Shown here piece after piece: positions 27,108 to 36,630 of a DNA stretch of 64,000 nucleotides. The notes under the pieces are model-generated. The model saw only the letters and a program-made list of their open reading frames with translations, ran no database searches and was not told the origin of the DNA. Within the stretch, counting starts at the first letter, position 1. Each line of letters opens with the position of its first letter. The DNA is taken from assembly GCF_901538355.1 (NCBI RefSeq), contig NZ_LR593887.1:1650920-1714919 (forward strand). Direction: 5' to 3'. The stretch comes from Tuwongella immobilis. Its GTDB lineage: Bacteria > Planctomycetota > Planctomycetia > Gemmatales > Gemmataceae. A program made the translations under genes and the position numbers.

Positions 27108-27600
27108 TGATGTGACCTTTGTATTCAATCACCTGCCAAATAAACAACCCATCTGAGGCCGAATAAACCTACTCAAACACAATCGACTATTTATATTTAC
27201 CAGATTGAAGATGCCATGTCCATCACGGTGTCCCCAATCGGCCGCATTGTTCTCTGGTGACGCATGAGCCACAATCGATTGCCTGATGCAAGAAGCCGAA
27301 TGCCACGATGCGATTCTGCGGATCACCCATGAGCTTCCGCTGCGTCCTTGGGGGCAGATGGTCGATTGTTCCGTGTGGGCAGCCCAAGTTGGAGCTTGCC
27401 GTGGACATTGGCCCGACACCGGATTCGGTTCAGCATTTGTCTTTTTTCATCGCATTTCAATCCAGATGGCCATTTGCAACGAATCCAGCGATAGAACGGT
27501 CGGAATTCAGTCGCCCATCTGCTGATGCGAGAGTCGGTGAGAGGGCCGGGCAACGTCGGGGCACCGCCAGCGATTTTTCGCAGGCATTGAGAGGGACCGC
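27108..27600. other. 493-bp divergent promoter region between two ECF sigma genes
   Basis: No gene supported. The region separates two divergently read sigma-factor modules and should hold both promoters. The left 100 bases are AT-rich. Overlapping frames across the right half are out of frame with the plus-strand sigma gene and look like shadows. I could not place a -35/-10 pair with confidence. Confidence 0.5.
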
Positions 27601-28158
27601 GTGGCGGATACTGTCCTTAACAAAGTTGCCACCGGCGAATTGGGAGCGGTGGAGGACTGCTTGGCACGTTATGGTGGCCTGGTTTGGGCACTTGCTCAGC
27701 GGTTTTCACCCAGTGTGGCCGATGCGGAAGACGCCGTTCAAGAGGTGTTCACCGACCTATGGCGGTATGCGGCACGGTTTGATCCGCAGGTGTCCTCGGA
27801 AGCGACCTTCGTTGCGATGATTGCCCGACGGCGATTGATCGATCGTCGGCGACAGCTTGCGCGACGCATCCCGACCACCGGTCTCGATCTGGCATCGGCG
27901 GTTGTCGCCTCGCCAACTGCGTCGGGGTTGGAATTGAATGACGAAGTTCGCAAAATCCGCGAACAATTTGAGCAACTGCGTGATGAGGAGCGACAGGTAC
28001 TCGAACTCGCCATCTGGCATGGACTCACGCAGGTGCAAATCAGCGAACGGACGGGAATCCCCTTGGGATCGGTCAAAACGCACGCTCGGCAAGGGATGAT
28101 TCGACTTCGCAAACTGGTTGCCGAATCTCAAGGGCTGGTGGCAGGAGGTGAGCAATGA
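27601..28158 (+). CDS. ECF-family RNA polymerase sigma factor (SigK-like, RskA-paired)
   Basis: A 185-residue ECF sigma factor. Region 2 includes LVWALAQRFSPSVADAEDAV and QEVFTDLWRYAARFD; region 4 includes LTQVQISERTGIPLGSVKTH. The pattern resembles the SigK/SigL-type group that is held by RskA-like anti-sigma factors, and exactly such a gene follows with an ATGA overlap (28155-28158). The start is GTG 27601 with GAGAGGG five bases before it. Together with the three downstream genes it forms a plus-strand operon; the sigma factor probably controls its own operon. Confidence 0.9.
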   Translation: MADTVLNKVATGELGAVEDCLARYGGLVWALAQRFSPSVADAEDAVQEVFTDLWRYAARFDPQVSSEATFVAMIARRRLIDRRRQLARRIPTTGLDLASAVVASPTASGLELNDEVRKIREQFEQLRDEERQVLELAIWHGLTQVQISERTGIPLGSVKTHARQGMIRLRKLVAESQGLVAGGEQ

Positions 28159-29015
28159 GCGAACAATCCAAGTTCGGTCGGGAGCGATTGCACGAACTTC
28201 TCGCCGACCGAGCCGTGTTTGGGCTCAGTATCGACGACGAACGCGAATTGCAGGAATTGCTGCGGATTTTTCCGGATGTCGATGCGGATGAATGGGATCG
28301 ACTCGCGGCCCAAGTCGATCTCGCAACCTGCGGCGAGGATCTTCCCGCACTTCCACCGTCGCTCGTGGATCGCGTGCAGGCCCGGATCCCCGCTCAAGTT
28401 TCCGTATCTCGGAAGGGGAATCACCGTTCACGGTTGCAAACTCGGGAGTTGCTTGCCTGGCTCATTGCCGCGGCTTGTTTTCTCGTCGCGGTTTATTCGT
28501 GGACCGCACCGAAATCGGAGCCACCGATCCCCGTGCCAGGCAATGACCGCAGCCCGATTGCGGTCCGGGATTCGGGGGAATCGCCCGCTCCTTCAGTCTC
28601 AGTGCCATCGCTCGCGCAGCAAATGGACGAACTACTTGCATCCTCGGATGGAATTCTCCACGTTCGACTCAGCGAGTCGGTCAGCGCGAACGATCTGACC
28701 GTTTCGGGCGAAATCGTCTGGAGTCGTACCGAACAGCGTGGGTTTCTGCGTCTCAAAGGACTCCCGACAAATGACCCGACGAAGAGTCAGTATCAACTCT
28801 GGATCGTGGAAGATTCCATGTTGCGCAGCGAAACGGTCAATGCTGGGGTGTTTGATGTGGAACAGCAAAATCGAGAGTTGATCGTGCCAATTCGGGCGGA
28901 TCATCTGGTTCAACAGCCCAACACCTTTGTCATCAGCATCGAGCCACCGGGCGGCAGCCGCGATTTAACCGTTGGCGGATACCCACTGGTCGCCAAACTC
29001 GACAACATGCCGTAA
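28155..29015 (+). CDS. RskA-like transmembrane anti-sigma factor
   Basis: The 286-residue protein has a cytoplasmic N-terminal anti-sigma-type helical part (1-95), one membrane helix (~99-116, LLAWLIAAACFLVAVYSW), and a C-terminal ~150-residue domain typical of anti-sigma-K proteins: GEIVWSRTEQRGFLRLKGLP, KSQYQLWIVEDS and TFVISIEPPGG. RskA-type proteins hold an ECF sigma factor at the membrane and release it after outside signals lead to proteolysis. No zinc-binding HxxxCxxC motif is seen. The start overlaps the sigma stop as ATGA, with GGAGGT as binding site. A CxxCH protein gene follows after 75 bp. Confidence 0.88.
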   Translation: MSEQSKFGRERLHELLADRAVFGLSIDDERELQELLRIFPDVDADEWDRLAAQVDLATCGEDLPALPPSLVDRVQARIPAQVSVSRKGNHRSRLQTRELLAWLIAAACFLVAVYSWTAPKSEPPIPVPGNDRSPIAVRDSGESPAPSVSVPSLAQQMDELLASSDGILHVRLSESVSANDLTVSGEIVWSRTEQRGFLRLKGLPTNDPTKSQYQLWIVEDSMLRSETVNAGVFDVEQQNRELIVPIRADHLVQQPNTFVISIEPPGGSRDLTVGGYPLVAKLDNMP

Positions 29016-29090
29016 GCACCCAGCCACCGATTTCCCCGTGACATGAGCAGGCGAAATCATCTGAAATCTCATGTTCTGGAGCGATTCACG

Positions 29091-31718
29091 ATGAATACGA
29101 AGCATTACGTGCCTCGATCATTGGCACTGCGAGTGCGCATCATTCTGCCCCAATGTCTGATTCTATTGCTGGTTCTGGCCTTCCGAGGCGAAGCACAGGC
29201 ATTTGGCCCGTTCGGTTTCGGTTTCACAGAACAGATCCAGCACGTCAATGATCCAGAGACGGCTCGGATGTTGCAACTGAAGTTGGGGCAGACGATTGGC
29301 AACGACATCTGGAGCGGAAGTTGTGCCATTTGTCACCTCGGCGGGCGTGGCGGCACCCCACGAAATGTCTTTGGCAATGCCATCAACACATTCTTGAGCC
29401 AGGAGGATTACAACACTCCCGGTCGAATCGGCGAGGCGGTGCGGCGAGTGCTCGATATTCCAGCAAACCCCACGTTGCCCGATTCGCCGACCTTTGGTGA
29501 ATTGCTTCAATCGGGCGAGTTGCCGGTTCCGATTTTCAGCCGAGCAGTCCCGATGGTTCGCCGCAAGGGACCAGCGCCACTGGCTGAGAAAATCACCGTC
29601 GATGAAGCGCGCAAGCGAATCCAACAGATTGAAAGCGAGTCTCGATTTGGCATCCTTCAACTGAGCAAAACCGACGAGATCAGTCCCGAAGTCGCCAATA
29701 CGCTGGCCGAGTTCCGCGGTGAATTTCTGATTCTGGGGATTCGCTCGCTCACGCCGGAAGTCGCCGCTGCCCTTGCCAACAGTCAAGCGGAGACCATTTG
29801 GCTGCATTCCATCTCGAGCGTATCGCCCGCAGCAGCCGAGGCAATCGTCGACGTGCGGGGGCATCTGGTGCTCACCGGGTTGGCAGAACTGAACTCACCA
29901 GCACTGGCCGCCAAGCTCGCCAAGCGTCCTGGATTGCTCTCGTTTCCGTATCTCAAGCAGATCACGCTCCCCGTTGCAACGGCACTCGTGCAGCACAAAG
30001 GCAGCCTCACGCTCGGCGGGTTGACCAACATTCCCCCGGAAATTCAGGATCAACTCGCCGAGGCATCGGTGATCCATCTCCCGAATCTGAAATCGCTGGA
30101 TTCCATGCTTCTGACGAAGAAACTTGCCGAAAACTGGCGGCTCTTCATTCCGGATGTGGACTTTCTGAACCCTGACCAAGCGGAATGGTTTGCCAATTCC
30201 AAAGGGCAAAAGTTCTTGTCGGCGGCTGCGATGACCGATTCGGTAGCCGAACGATTCTCGCAAAGTATGAAGGCGACCAGCATCGTCCTCTTCGGAAAGG
30301 GTCCCATCTCGGACACGGCATTCGGGTTCCTCCTGCGAACTCGATTTGCGGGGCTTGAGTTGCGCGACATCGAATCCCCCACCGAGGGGCAGATCCGAGT
30401 CATGACGGAGACCAAACGAGCGGCATTCTTCCCACAATTGAAGAAGCTGGATTCGGTGCCGCTGGTCAAGGCGTTATCAGGGTTGGTAACCTTCCCAAGT
30501 GTGGTCGAGATCACGCCCGACGTCGCCGATGCCCTTGGCAAAATGCCGGAAGGGGTGCGAACCGAGCGAGATGGCACCACCATCAGCATTCCATCGGGTC
30601 AACTCGTCTTCTCGATTCTTGACGATTTGCCGCCGGAAACGGCACGGCTGTTGCTCCAGCGCCGCTGGTTGAGCTTGTCGTTCCCAGCAATGCAAGATAC
30701 CTCGGTCGAGTCGCTCAAAGCGATGGGGCGACAGACGGTATCGCTCACGCTTGGCCTGACTGCACTGCCACCCGAACTCGCCACCGCGTATGTCGATGGC
30801 ATCTCGGCCGACACCTCTCGCGGAAATCAGGGCGGATTAACCCTTCCGTATCTTTGGAATCTCTCCGCGGAATCGGCCCGGATTTTGGTGCGCGGAATGA
30901 ATCGCGGAGTTGAATTGCAGGGCAAAATTCGCATCAGCAGGACTCCGAGCTTGTCCATCGGTGGCAGTTACGGTTCCGCGTATTCCGGTCTCAAACTCGC
31001 TCCCGAAGTCGCCGCGGAACTGGGACAATTTGAGGGCACGCTCATGATTTCGAGTCTGCGCGAATTGTCACCCGAATCGGCGGCTGGACTGGCCAAGTTT
31101 CCGGGCCCATACCTGCGGCTGTTCGGCCAAGCGACCCACACGCTTGCCCCCGAGACCGCTGCCGAGCTGGCAAAAATCCCCGGTCGGCTGCTGCTGGAGG
31201 AGTTGAAGCGGGTCGATTCCATTCCGCTCTGCGACAAGAATGCCCGCGACTTCGGGTGGTATTGGAATCGGGTGGAGACCGTCGCCCCAGAAGCAGTGCC
31301 CGCACTGATCCAATTCAAGGGATTGTTCGACCTCGGTGGGCTGGTCGTGCTCGATTCCCCGATTCTGGCCCAGCGGATCATCGATCTGTCACTTTCCACC
31401 GGGCGAAACCTTCACGCACTGCAACGCATCTCTCCCGAAGCTGCCGCGGTGTTTGCCACCTTCGACAAGCCACTTCGGCTCGGATTGACCGTGCTGGATG
31501 ATGTCGCCGTCGCCCAGGCTTTCGCGCAAGCGAAGGGCAAAATCGAGCTGAAACGACTCAAAGCCGCTACTCCTGAAGTCATCGCCATCTTGAAAAACTC
31601 GAAGACTGTTGATGTGCCGAATCTGGAATCGCTCTATCTGCTCATCCAGTCGCAGGAAGATCCCAAGCGTGGTGGATTCCAACTCCCCATTCCCAAGAAC
31701 GGAGAGACGAAGCGATGA
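29091..31718 (+). CDS. exported single-haem CxxCH protein with LRR-like repeats
   Basis: The 875-residue protein has a signal segment (RVRIILPQCLILLLVLAFRG, ~14-33). A short domain follows with one c-type haem motif, SCAICH (Cys78, Cys81, His82). A ~650-residue array of irregular repeats then carries phrases such as LTPEVAAALANSQAETIWL, LSPESAAGLAKFPG and LAPETAAELAKIPGRLLLEE. The repeats have the leucine spacing of LRR-like solenoids. ATG 29091 has TGGAG nine bases upstream and matches the signal; an ATG at 29043 has none. It is in the sigma/anti-sigma operon and overlaps the next gene by ATGA. Function unknown; a redox or ligand sensor at the cell envelope is my inference. Confidence 0.75.
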   Translation: MNTKHYVPRSLALRVRIILPQCLILLLVLAFRGEAQAFGPFGFGFTEQIQHVNDPETARMLQLKLGQTIGNDIWSGSCAICHLGGRGGTPRNVFGNAINTFLSQEDYNTPGRIGEAVRRVLDIPANPTLPDSPTFGELLQSGELPVPIFSRAVPMVRRKGPAPLAEKITVDEARKRIQQIESESRFGILQLSKTDEISPEVANTLAEFRGEFLILGIRSLTPEVAAALANSQAETIWLHSISSVSPAAAEAIVDVRGHLVLTGLAELNSPALAAKLAKRPGLLSFPYLKQITLPVATALVQHKGSLTLGGLTNIPPEIQDQLAEASVIHLPNLKSLDSMLLTKKLAENWRLFIPDVDFLNPDQAEWFANSKGQKFLSAAAMTDSVAERFSQSMKATSIVLFGKGPISDTAFGFLLRTRFAGLELRDIESPTEGQIRVMTETKRAAFFPQLKKLDSVPLVKALSGLVTFPSVVEITPDVADALGKMPEGVRTERDGTTISIPSGQLVFSILDDLPPETARLLLQRRWLSLSFPAMQDTSVESLKAMGRQTVSLTLGLTALPPELATAYVDGISADTSRGNQGGLTLPYLWNLSAESARILVRGMNRGVELQGKIRISRTPSLSIGGSYGSAYSGLKLAPEVAAELGQFEGTLMISSLRELSPESAAGLAKFPGPYLRLFGQATHTLAPETAAELAKIPGRLLLEELKRVDSIPLCDKNARDFGWYWNRVETVAPEAVPALIQFKGLFDLGGLVVLDSPILAQRIIDLSLSTGRNLHALQRISPEAAAVFATFDKPLRLGLTVLDDVAVAQAFAQAKGKIELKRLKAATPEVIAILKNSKTVDVPNLESLYLLIQSQEDPKRGGFQLPIPKNGETKR

Positions 31719-32803
31719 TCCGTTCCATCCTGCAGATGGTCGTGGTCTTGGGAATCCTCTCGGTACTTCCGGATTCACGTGTGATTGCCCAGGCCACATT
31801 CGAATCGGGAACCCAATCCCGAATCGATAGCCTGATCGAACAGCTTGGCCATCCCAATTTCCAAACCCGTGAAGCCGCAAGCCGGGCGATTCTGGATTTT
31901 GGGATGGCCGCCAAACCGGCGGTGGTCAGCGCCTATCAGGATAGTCCCGATCCAGAAATTCGCAGGCGATGCGGGCGGTTATTGCCCAGACTCGACTTCC
32001 ATTTTTGTTGGGGGCGGGCCAGCCAAATCCTCGGCAACTCCCAGGAAACCAAGCGTCAGTTCGCCGACCTCTACTGGACCGAGACGGAGCTCTGGTACGC
32101 TTTCGTCGAAGCGAGTCCCGATCTCCCGACGAAATACGCACGACGCCGTAGCGAATTATCCGCAGGGTATCCCAAAAATCGATTCGGTGCCCCAATCACA
32201 AAGATCGATGTCTCACGATATGAACTCCAAGAAGGGCGATTGGCCACCTTGTTGGTGATTGGGGCCGAGTGCCGACAGCAGATTCCGCCGGATGCACTCC
32301 GAATCGCGACCCGACTTTTCCAGCAGCGCTGGGGCGGTCAATATGCGAAGGACACGCCGCCGTTGCTGCGTAAATCGTACGTCATCTGGGCAGAAGAAAT
32401 CCTGCCATTGCCAATCGAATACGAGGGGGACAAATTGCTGGAATTGGCGCGAACCACCTTGCAATCCAGCGATCTGCCTGCAATGAAACGACAGCAAGCC
32501 TTGCTTCAGCTCGCCCGATCACGAACCAAACAGGACGACGAATTAATCCGTCGATACCTGACTGATGCGACGGTGTGCGACACGGTTTTCAACAAGGGTG
32601 TCAAGTCGCAAGTTCAGTTGCGAGACATCGCCCTCGCAGCATCGATCTACCGCGCGGGCAAAGACCCGATCGCATTCGGGTTTGCGAATCTCAAGTTGGA
32701 CGCCGACTTGATTTTTCGCCCTTCCAGCTTGGGATTCCCCGATGACGATGCGCGTTCCAAGGCGTTTCAAGCGTGGAACGCGGTCATCGGAACCACTCGT
32801 TAA
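31715..32803 (+). CDS. exported HEAT-like repeat protein
   Basis: The 362-residue protein has a signal peptide (MIRSILQMVVVLGILSVLP...AQA, 1-26) and HEAT-like helical repeats at the start: RIDSLIEQLGHPNFQTREAA, SRAILDFGMAAKPAVVSAYQ, DPEIRRRCGRLLPRL. The rest is helical and without named match. It is likely in the same envelope compartment as the CxxCH repeat protein, whose stop codon overlaps its start (ATGA 31715-31718), and is the last gene of the sigma-factor operon. Two hairpins follow at 32894-32941. Confidence 0.72.
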   Translation: MIRSILQMVVVLGILSVLPDSRVIAQATFESGTQSRIDSLIEQLGHPNFQTREAASRAILDFGMAAKPAVVSAYQDSPDPEIRRRCGRLLPRLDFHFCWGRASQILGNSQETKRQFADLYWTETELWYAFVEASPDLPTKYARRRSELSAGYPKNRFGAPITKIDVSRYELQEGRLATLLVIGAECRQQIPPDALRIATRLFQQRWGGQYAKDTPPLLRKSYVIWAEEILPLPIEYEGDKLLELARTTLQSSDLPAMKRQQALLQLARSRTKQDDELIRRYLTDATVCDTVFNKGVKSQVQLRDIALAASIYRAGKDPIAFGFANLKLDADLIFRPSSLGFPDDDARSKAFQAWNAVIGTTR

Positions 32804-32893
32804 CCCACTTAATCCATTGCCCGCCTTCGTTCCCGCCAGCAAGCACAAAGTGGCCGCACGCGAGGAGCATTTTGCGGAGCGAAGCCGGGGTTC

Positions 32894-32941
32894 GCCAAGG
32901 GGACTCCGTTCCCTTGGCCAGGGCGTGGGACAGAGTCCCAC
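32894..32941. terminator. pair of hairpins between convergent genes
   Basis: Two stems lie in the 173-bp gap between convergent genes. Bases 32894-32901 pair with 32911-32918 (8 bp, 9-base loop), and 32925-32931 pair with 32935-32941 (7 bp, 3-base loop). Neither is followed by a U-tract. They likely end transcription from one or both sides. Confidence 0.55.
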
Positions 32942-32976
32942 ACCACATCAACCAACGTTCGCTCCGATTCCTACGA

Positions 32977-35900
32977 TTATTGGGGCAGGTCGGGTTCGGT
33001 GTAGCGGAGTTTGCGGTCGGGGTCGAGTAATCGCAAGAATAGGGGGGCGGGTTCGCGTGACGGTGGGATGGTCAGCGTGATTGTGTTTTCACCCGGTTTC
33101 AGGGTGATTTCGAGCGATTGCTGGTCGGGCTGGTTGGCGGTTCCGGCGGGGATGGCTTGGGGTTTCGGGGTGGTGATGGTGATCGGGATGGAGTTGCCGA
33201 CAAGGAGTCGGGTGGTCATCGCACTCGGGGCGATGACGGTGGCGGTGACCGTGCGTGGCTGGTTGCTAGCGGGCAGGGTGAAGCGGCCCGTGGTGGTGGC
33301 ATGCACGCGGGTGGGGCTGCCGGTGGTGGCAATCTCCAGTGTGGGAATAAACGGGTGGACCATGGTGTAGCGAAGCAGGTCGCGGAAATCCTGGGCAGAC
33401 ATGCCGCTGGCGAGTCCTTCAGGCATCACGGATTTTTCGACGATTTGCACGCTTTCAACGTCCTTTTTGGGGATTATTTTGAGAACGGCGTTTTCGACTT
33501 TGATGACAATTTGTTGGTCATTATCTTCCACCAGCAACCCGGATTCGACGCGGCCATTGGCGAGTTCCACCAGTCGGACGTAGTACGGCGCACCGATGAC
33601 GCGGTTGGGGTCCATGACGTTGCCGATGAGGTATTCCAAATCGCGGGCAGCGCCATCGAGTTTCGGGCCGACTTCCGCACCGATGCCATCGAATTGGTGG
33701 CATTTGGCGCAGGTGTTTTCGAAGACTTTGCGACCGCGGGTGAACGATGCGCTGCCGGTATCGACTTGCGTGCGGGTCTTTTCGATCAGCGCGGCGAGTT
33801 CGGCAGGGGTGGTTCGGTAGCGGCCCCAGACTTTTTCCAGCGTGGCGTTGAGTTCCGGCTGGTTGAACGCGCGAATGCGCAGCGCGAGGTTGTCGCCGAT
33901 CGCGGTTCGTGGGACGCGGCCATCGGTGACGGCGGCGAGCATGGCTTTTGCCCAGGATTGCCGCCCGGCCAGGAGTTGAAGAATTTCCGTTTGAATCGCA
34001 GCGGGTTGGCTGGCGAAATTCGTCAGCAATGCCGTGGCGATTTCGGGCTGTTCGTAAGCCACCAAGGCGCGAATGGCTTCCAGTCGCAATGCTTGAGGCG
34101 TGTTGGCATCGATTGCCAGGGCGAGGATTCCCGGTTGAGCCTCGTTCGGTCGAGCGAGACTGAGATTTCGCATGGCTTCGAGGCGTTCCGGCAGCGGGGC
34201 ATTGCGGTCGATCGCGCGGGCAAGTGCCTGTTTCAGCACCGCCTCATCGCGGAAACTGACGGCGAGCCGATCGGCCAATTTGCGAATCTCGGCATCGGGA
34301 TCTTGCTGCAATTTCGCACGCAGGGAGAACCATTCCGGTGGAGCGGCAAGTGTGCGGTTGGCCATTCCTTCGGCCAAGCCATCGAGTGCCCGTTTGCGGA
34401 TGCGGGCATCCGTTGCTTTGGCGACGAATTGAACACAGGCTGCGATTTCGGCGGGTTTCCCCTCGGCGACGAGTCGGCGCATCGTGCGGCCAACGATTTG
34501 CTCGGTCAGCAGCGGATTGCCCGGAGCGTTGACCGCCAGCCAATCGAGATCGGCCATCGAACTGGCAGCGATTTGTTTTTCGTAGGCCAACCACGCCATC
34601 AGCGGAATCACCGGGTCGGTGTGGTCCTCGGAGTGGGCCAGCAGGCGGTGCATCAGATCGCGTGCCCCTTCGGCCTTGGGATGCTTGCGGACAAGCGACA
34701 CCAATTCCAATCGCATGACGGGCGAGGGATCATTTTTGGCAGCAGATGTAACTGCCTTGAGCATCTCACCTTGCGGAAAACCGAGATCGCCAATCATCCG
34801 CGTCAGCCAGCGGCGCACCGGCAGCGGTTGCTTGGCATCCAGCCCGGCGATCAGCCACGCCGAATCGACCGGACCCAACTTCCGCCAACTATGCAGCAGC
34901 CAAATCGCGGGCAAATCGTATTTGGCGAGTCGTTCGCGGAGTGCAGCAGTGCCGGCATCGTCGAGTGCTTTCCGTTCGGTGAGTAGTCGCAGTGCGGTGC
35001 GTGCGGTGTAGGGGTTGGCATCGCCCAGCTTCGCAACCAGTTCGGCATCGCGGAGTTGGCCCAGATTTTCCGGTTTGCCGCCGCTGCGATTCGTGCGTTG
35101 GATGCGGTAGACGCGGCCACGATCGTAATCCCAGGCATCCGGCGGCGTTTGGTGGCAGGGGTGTTGATCGTGCCAGTCGATCATGTAAATATCCCCGTGC
35201 GGACCCCAGCGGAGATTCACCGGACGCACATTGCGATCCCCCGAACGGAGGAAATCATCCCCCTTGCGGGCTGTGAAGGTGGAGCCTTTGGGCGCGAGGA
35301 TATTTTGCTTCAGCGATGATCCGTGGATGCTGCCAAAAATGACACTGTTGCGGAATCGCTCGGGCATCAGCGGCGTATCCAGGCTGACCAATCCCGCGTG
35401 CGCCCAGCCGGACTCGCGGTGGAAGGTGTGGTCGCAGATTTCGTTGAGCAGGCCATAGGCATACGGATGCTGGCTGACCCCGGCTTGGCGTTTGTACAAT
35501 CCGCCTGGCGAAATGTGGAACAGGTGCGGGATCACGCAGCAGGCCAAAATGTGGTCGCCCGCGTTGGTGTAATCCATGCCCCAGGGATTGCTGGTGCCTT
35601 CGGCGAAAATCTCGAATTTCTTGTTGGGCACATCATAGCGCCAAACGGCGGCATCCATCTTGATTTCGTCGATCTTCGACCGGGTAAACACGCCATGCAG
35701 CCCGTAAAGACCGCCATCGGGGCCCCATTGGAAGGTGTTCAGCACTTCGTGGGTATCTTCGGAGCCAAAGCCTTGCAGCAGAATCTCGAAGGAGTCGGCT
35801 TTGTCGTCACCGTTGGTATCTTTCAGGAACCATAAATACGGAGCCGCCCCGACGAAGACGCCGCCGTGACCGACTTCGATGCCGCTGGCCATGTCGAAGC

Positions 35901-36279
35901 GTTTGGGGAAGTCTTTGCCCTCGGCGAAAATCGTCGATTTGTCGGCTTTCCCGTCGCCGTCGGTGTCTTCGAGAATTTTGATGCGATCCCGCGGCATTTT
36001 GCCCGGCGGCGTTCGTTTGGGGTACTCGAAACTTTCGATGACCCATAACCGGCCGCGCTCGTCGAAGCAGCAGGCGATGGGGTTGGTCATCATCGGCTCG
36101 CCGGCGAAGAGTTTGACCTCGAATCCGTCGGCCACTTGCATCTTGGCAACGGTTTCTTCGGGGGAGAGATACGCTTGGCCGGTGGGTTTGCGATTGTCGA
36201 AGCCGAATTCACGCTGGGCCATCAGCGATGTGGTCATCAGTGCGATGCCGATCGCTGCCAGGAGAGAAGAACGAACCAT
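32977..36279 (-). CDS. PVC-type haem-binding CxxCH protein (membrane-bound dehydrogenase-like propeller, HEAT, cytochrome c)
   Basis: The 1100-residue exported protein has the planctomycete/verrucomicrobial layout. It has a signal peptide (1-21) and an N-terminal propeller with VADGFEVKLFAGEPMM, CCFDERGRLWVIESFEYP and TSNPWGMDYTNAGD. A long alpha-helical HEAT-like middle (~430-800) and a C-terminal cytochrome c domain with CAKCH (Cys857, Cys860, His861) follow, then a short beta-rich tail. The propeller resembles PQQ-type sugar dehydrogenases; substrate unknown. ATG 36279 has GAGGG seven bases upstream. No partner gene of its usual DUF1501 or sulfatase clusters is next to it. The downstream gene is convergent. 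Confidence 0.92.
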   Translation of the reverse strand: MVRSSLLAAIGIALMTTSLMAQREFGFDNRKPTGQAYLSPEETVAKMQVADGFEVKLFAGEPMMTNPIACCFDERGRLWVIESFEYPKRTPPGKMPRDRIKILEDTDGDGKADKSTIFAEGKDFPKRFDMASGIEVGHGGVFVGAAPYLWFLKDTNGDDKADSFEILLQGFGSEDTHEVLNTFQWGPDGGLYGLHGVFTRSKIDEIKMDAAVWRYDVPNKKFEIFAEGTSNPWGMDYTNAGDHILACCVIPHLFHISPGGLYKRQAGVSQHPYAYGLLNEICDHTFHRESGWAHAGLVSLDTPLMPERFRNSVIFGSIHGSSLKQNILAPKGSTFTARKGDDFLRSGDRNVRPVNLRWGPHGDIYMIDWHDQHPCHQTPPDAWDYDRGRVYRIQRTNRSGGKPENLGQLRDAELVAKLGDANPYTARTALRLLTERKALDDAGTAALRERLAKYDLPAIWLLHSWRKLGPVDSAWLIAGLDAKQPLPVRRWLTRMIGDLGFPQGEMLKAVTSAAKNDPSPVMRLELVSLVRKHPKAEGARDLMHRLLAHSEDHTDPVIPLMAWLAYEKQIAASSMADLDWLAVNAPGNPLLTEQIVGRTMRRLVAEGKPAEIAACVQFVAKATDARIRKRALDGLAEGMANRTLAAPPEWFSLRAKLQQDPDAEIRKLADRLAVSFRDEAVLKQALARAIDRNAPLPERLEAMRNLSLARPNEAQPGILALAIDANTPQALRLEAIRALVAYEQPEIATALLTNFASQPAAIQTEILQLLAGRQSWAKAMLAAVTDGRVPRTAIGDNLALRIRAFNQPELNATLEKVWGRYRTTPAELAALIEKTRTQVDTGSASFTRGRKVFENTCAKCHQFDGIGAEVGPKLDGAARDLEYLIGNVMDPNRVIGAPYYVRLVELANGRVESGLLVEDNDQQIVIKVENAVLKIIPKKDVESVQIVEKSVMPEGLASGMSAQDFRDLLRYTMVHPFIPTLEIATTGSPTRVHATTTGRFTLPASNQPRTVTATVIAPSAMTTRLLVGNSIPITITTPKPQAIPAGTANQPDQQSLEITLKPGENTITLTIPPSREPAPLFLRLLDPDRKLRYTEPDLPQ

Positions 36280-36630
36280 GCGAGATCCCTCAAACGATAT
36301 CCGCCACAATGGGAAAGCCTGCGGCTGTGATGCGCTCGATGGTAGGCGATTTTGTGGACCGTTGCAAGCAGCAGACTCGCAAGATGATTTCCCGAATGGA
36401 CGAACGAATCGCCCTTGGAATCCATTGGATCATTCGGCGCGGAAGGTGCCCATGGCATCAGGCCAATCGGTTGCCGATGGTTCGCTGGTGAATAGCGGAG
36501 CTGGGTGGAATGGTGGATCTGGGTGGAATGGTGGATCTGGGTGGAATCGTGGAGATGGGCGGAATGGAGCCACCCCCAGCAATCGTGGCCCGCGAGAATC
36601 CGGGGCGATGATTGCTGAGGGAGCTGGAAA
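36280..36630. other. gene-free stretch with an 18-bp minisatellite
   Basis: 351 bases between fae and the haem protein gene on the same strand. No gene is supported. It includes the promoter area of the haem protein and a short tandem repeat listed separately. The frames crossing it read the repeat as simple peptide strings, which are not evidence of a protein. Confidence 0.5.
36502..36567. repeat. minisatellite of 18-bp units, about 3.6 copies
   Basis: Units at 36502-36519 and 36520-36537 are identical, 36538-36555 has three changes, and a fourth decayed partial unit begins at 36556. The unit is TGGGTGGAATGGTGGATC, strongly purine/thymine-skewed on the plus strand. It lies between fae and the upstream gene, outside any coding region. 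Confidence 0.9.

Noticed and set aside
33118-34986. 622-codon plus-strand frame opposite the PVC haem protein gene
   Set aside because: Long antisense frames are expected in GC-rich coding sequence; the translation is low in structure and the minus-strand gene is unmistakable.
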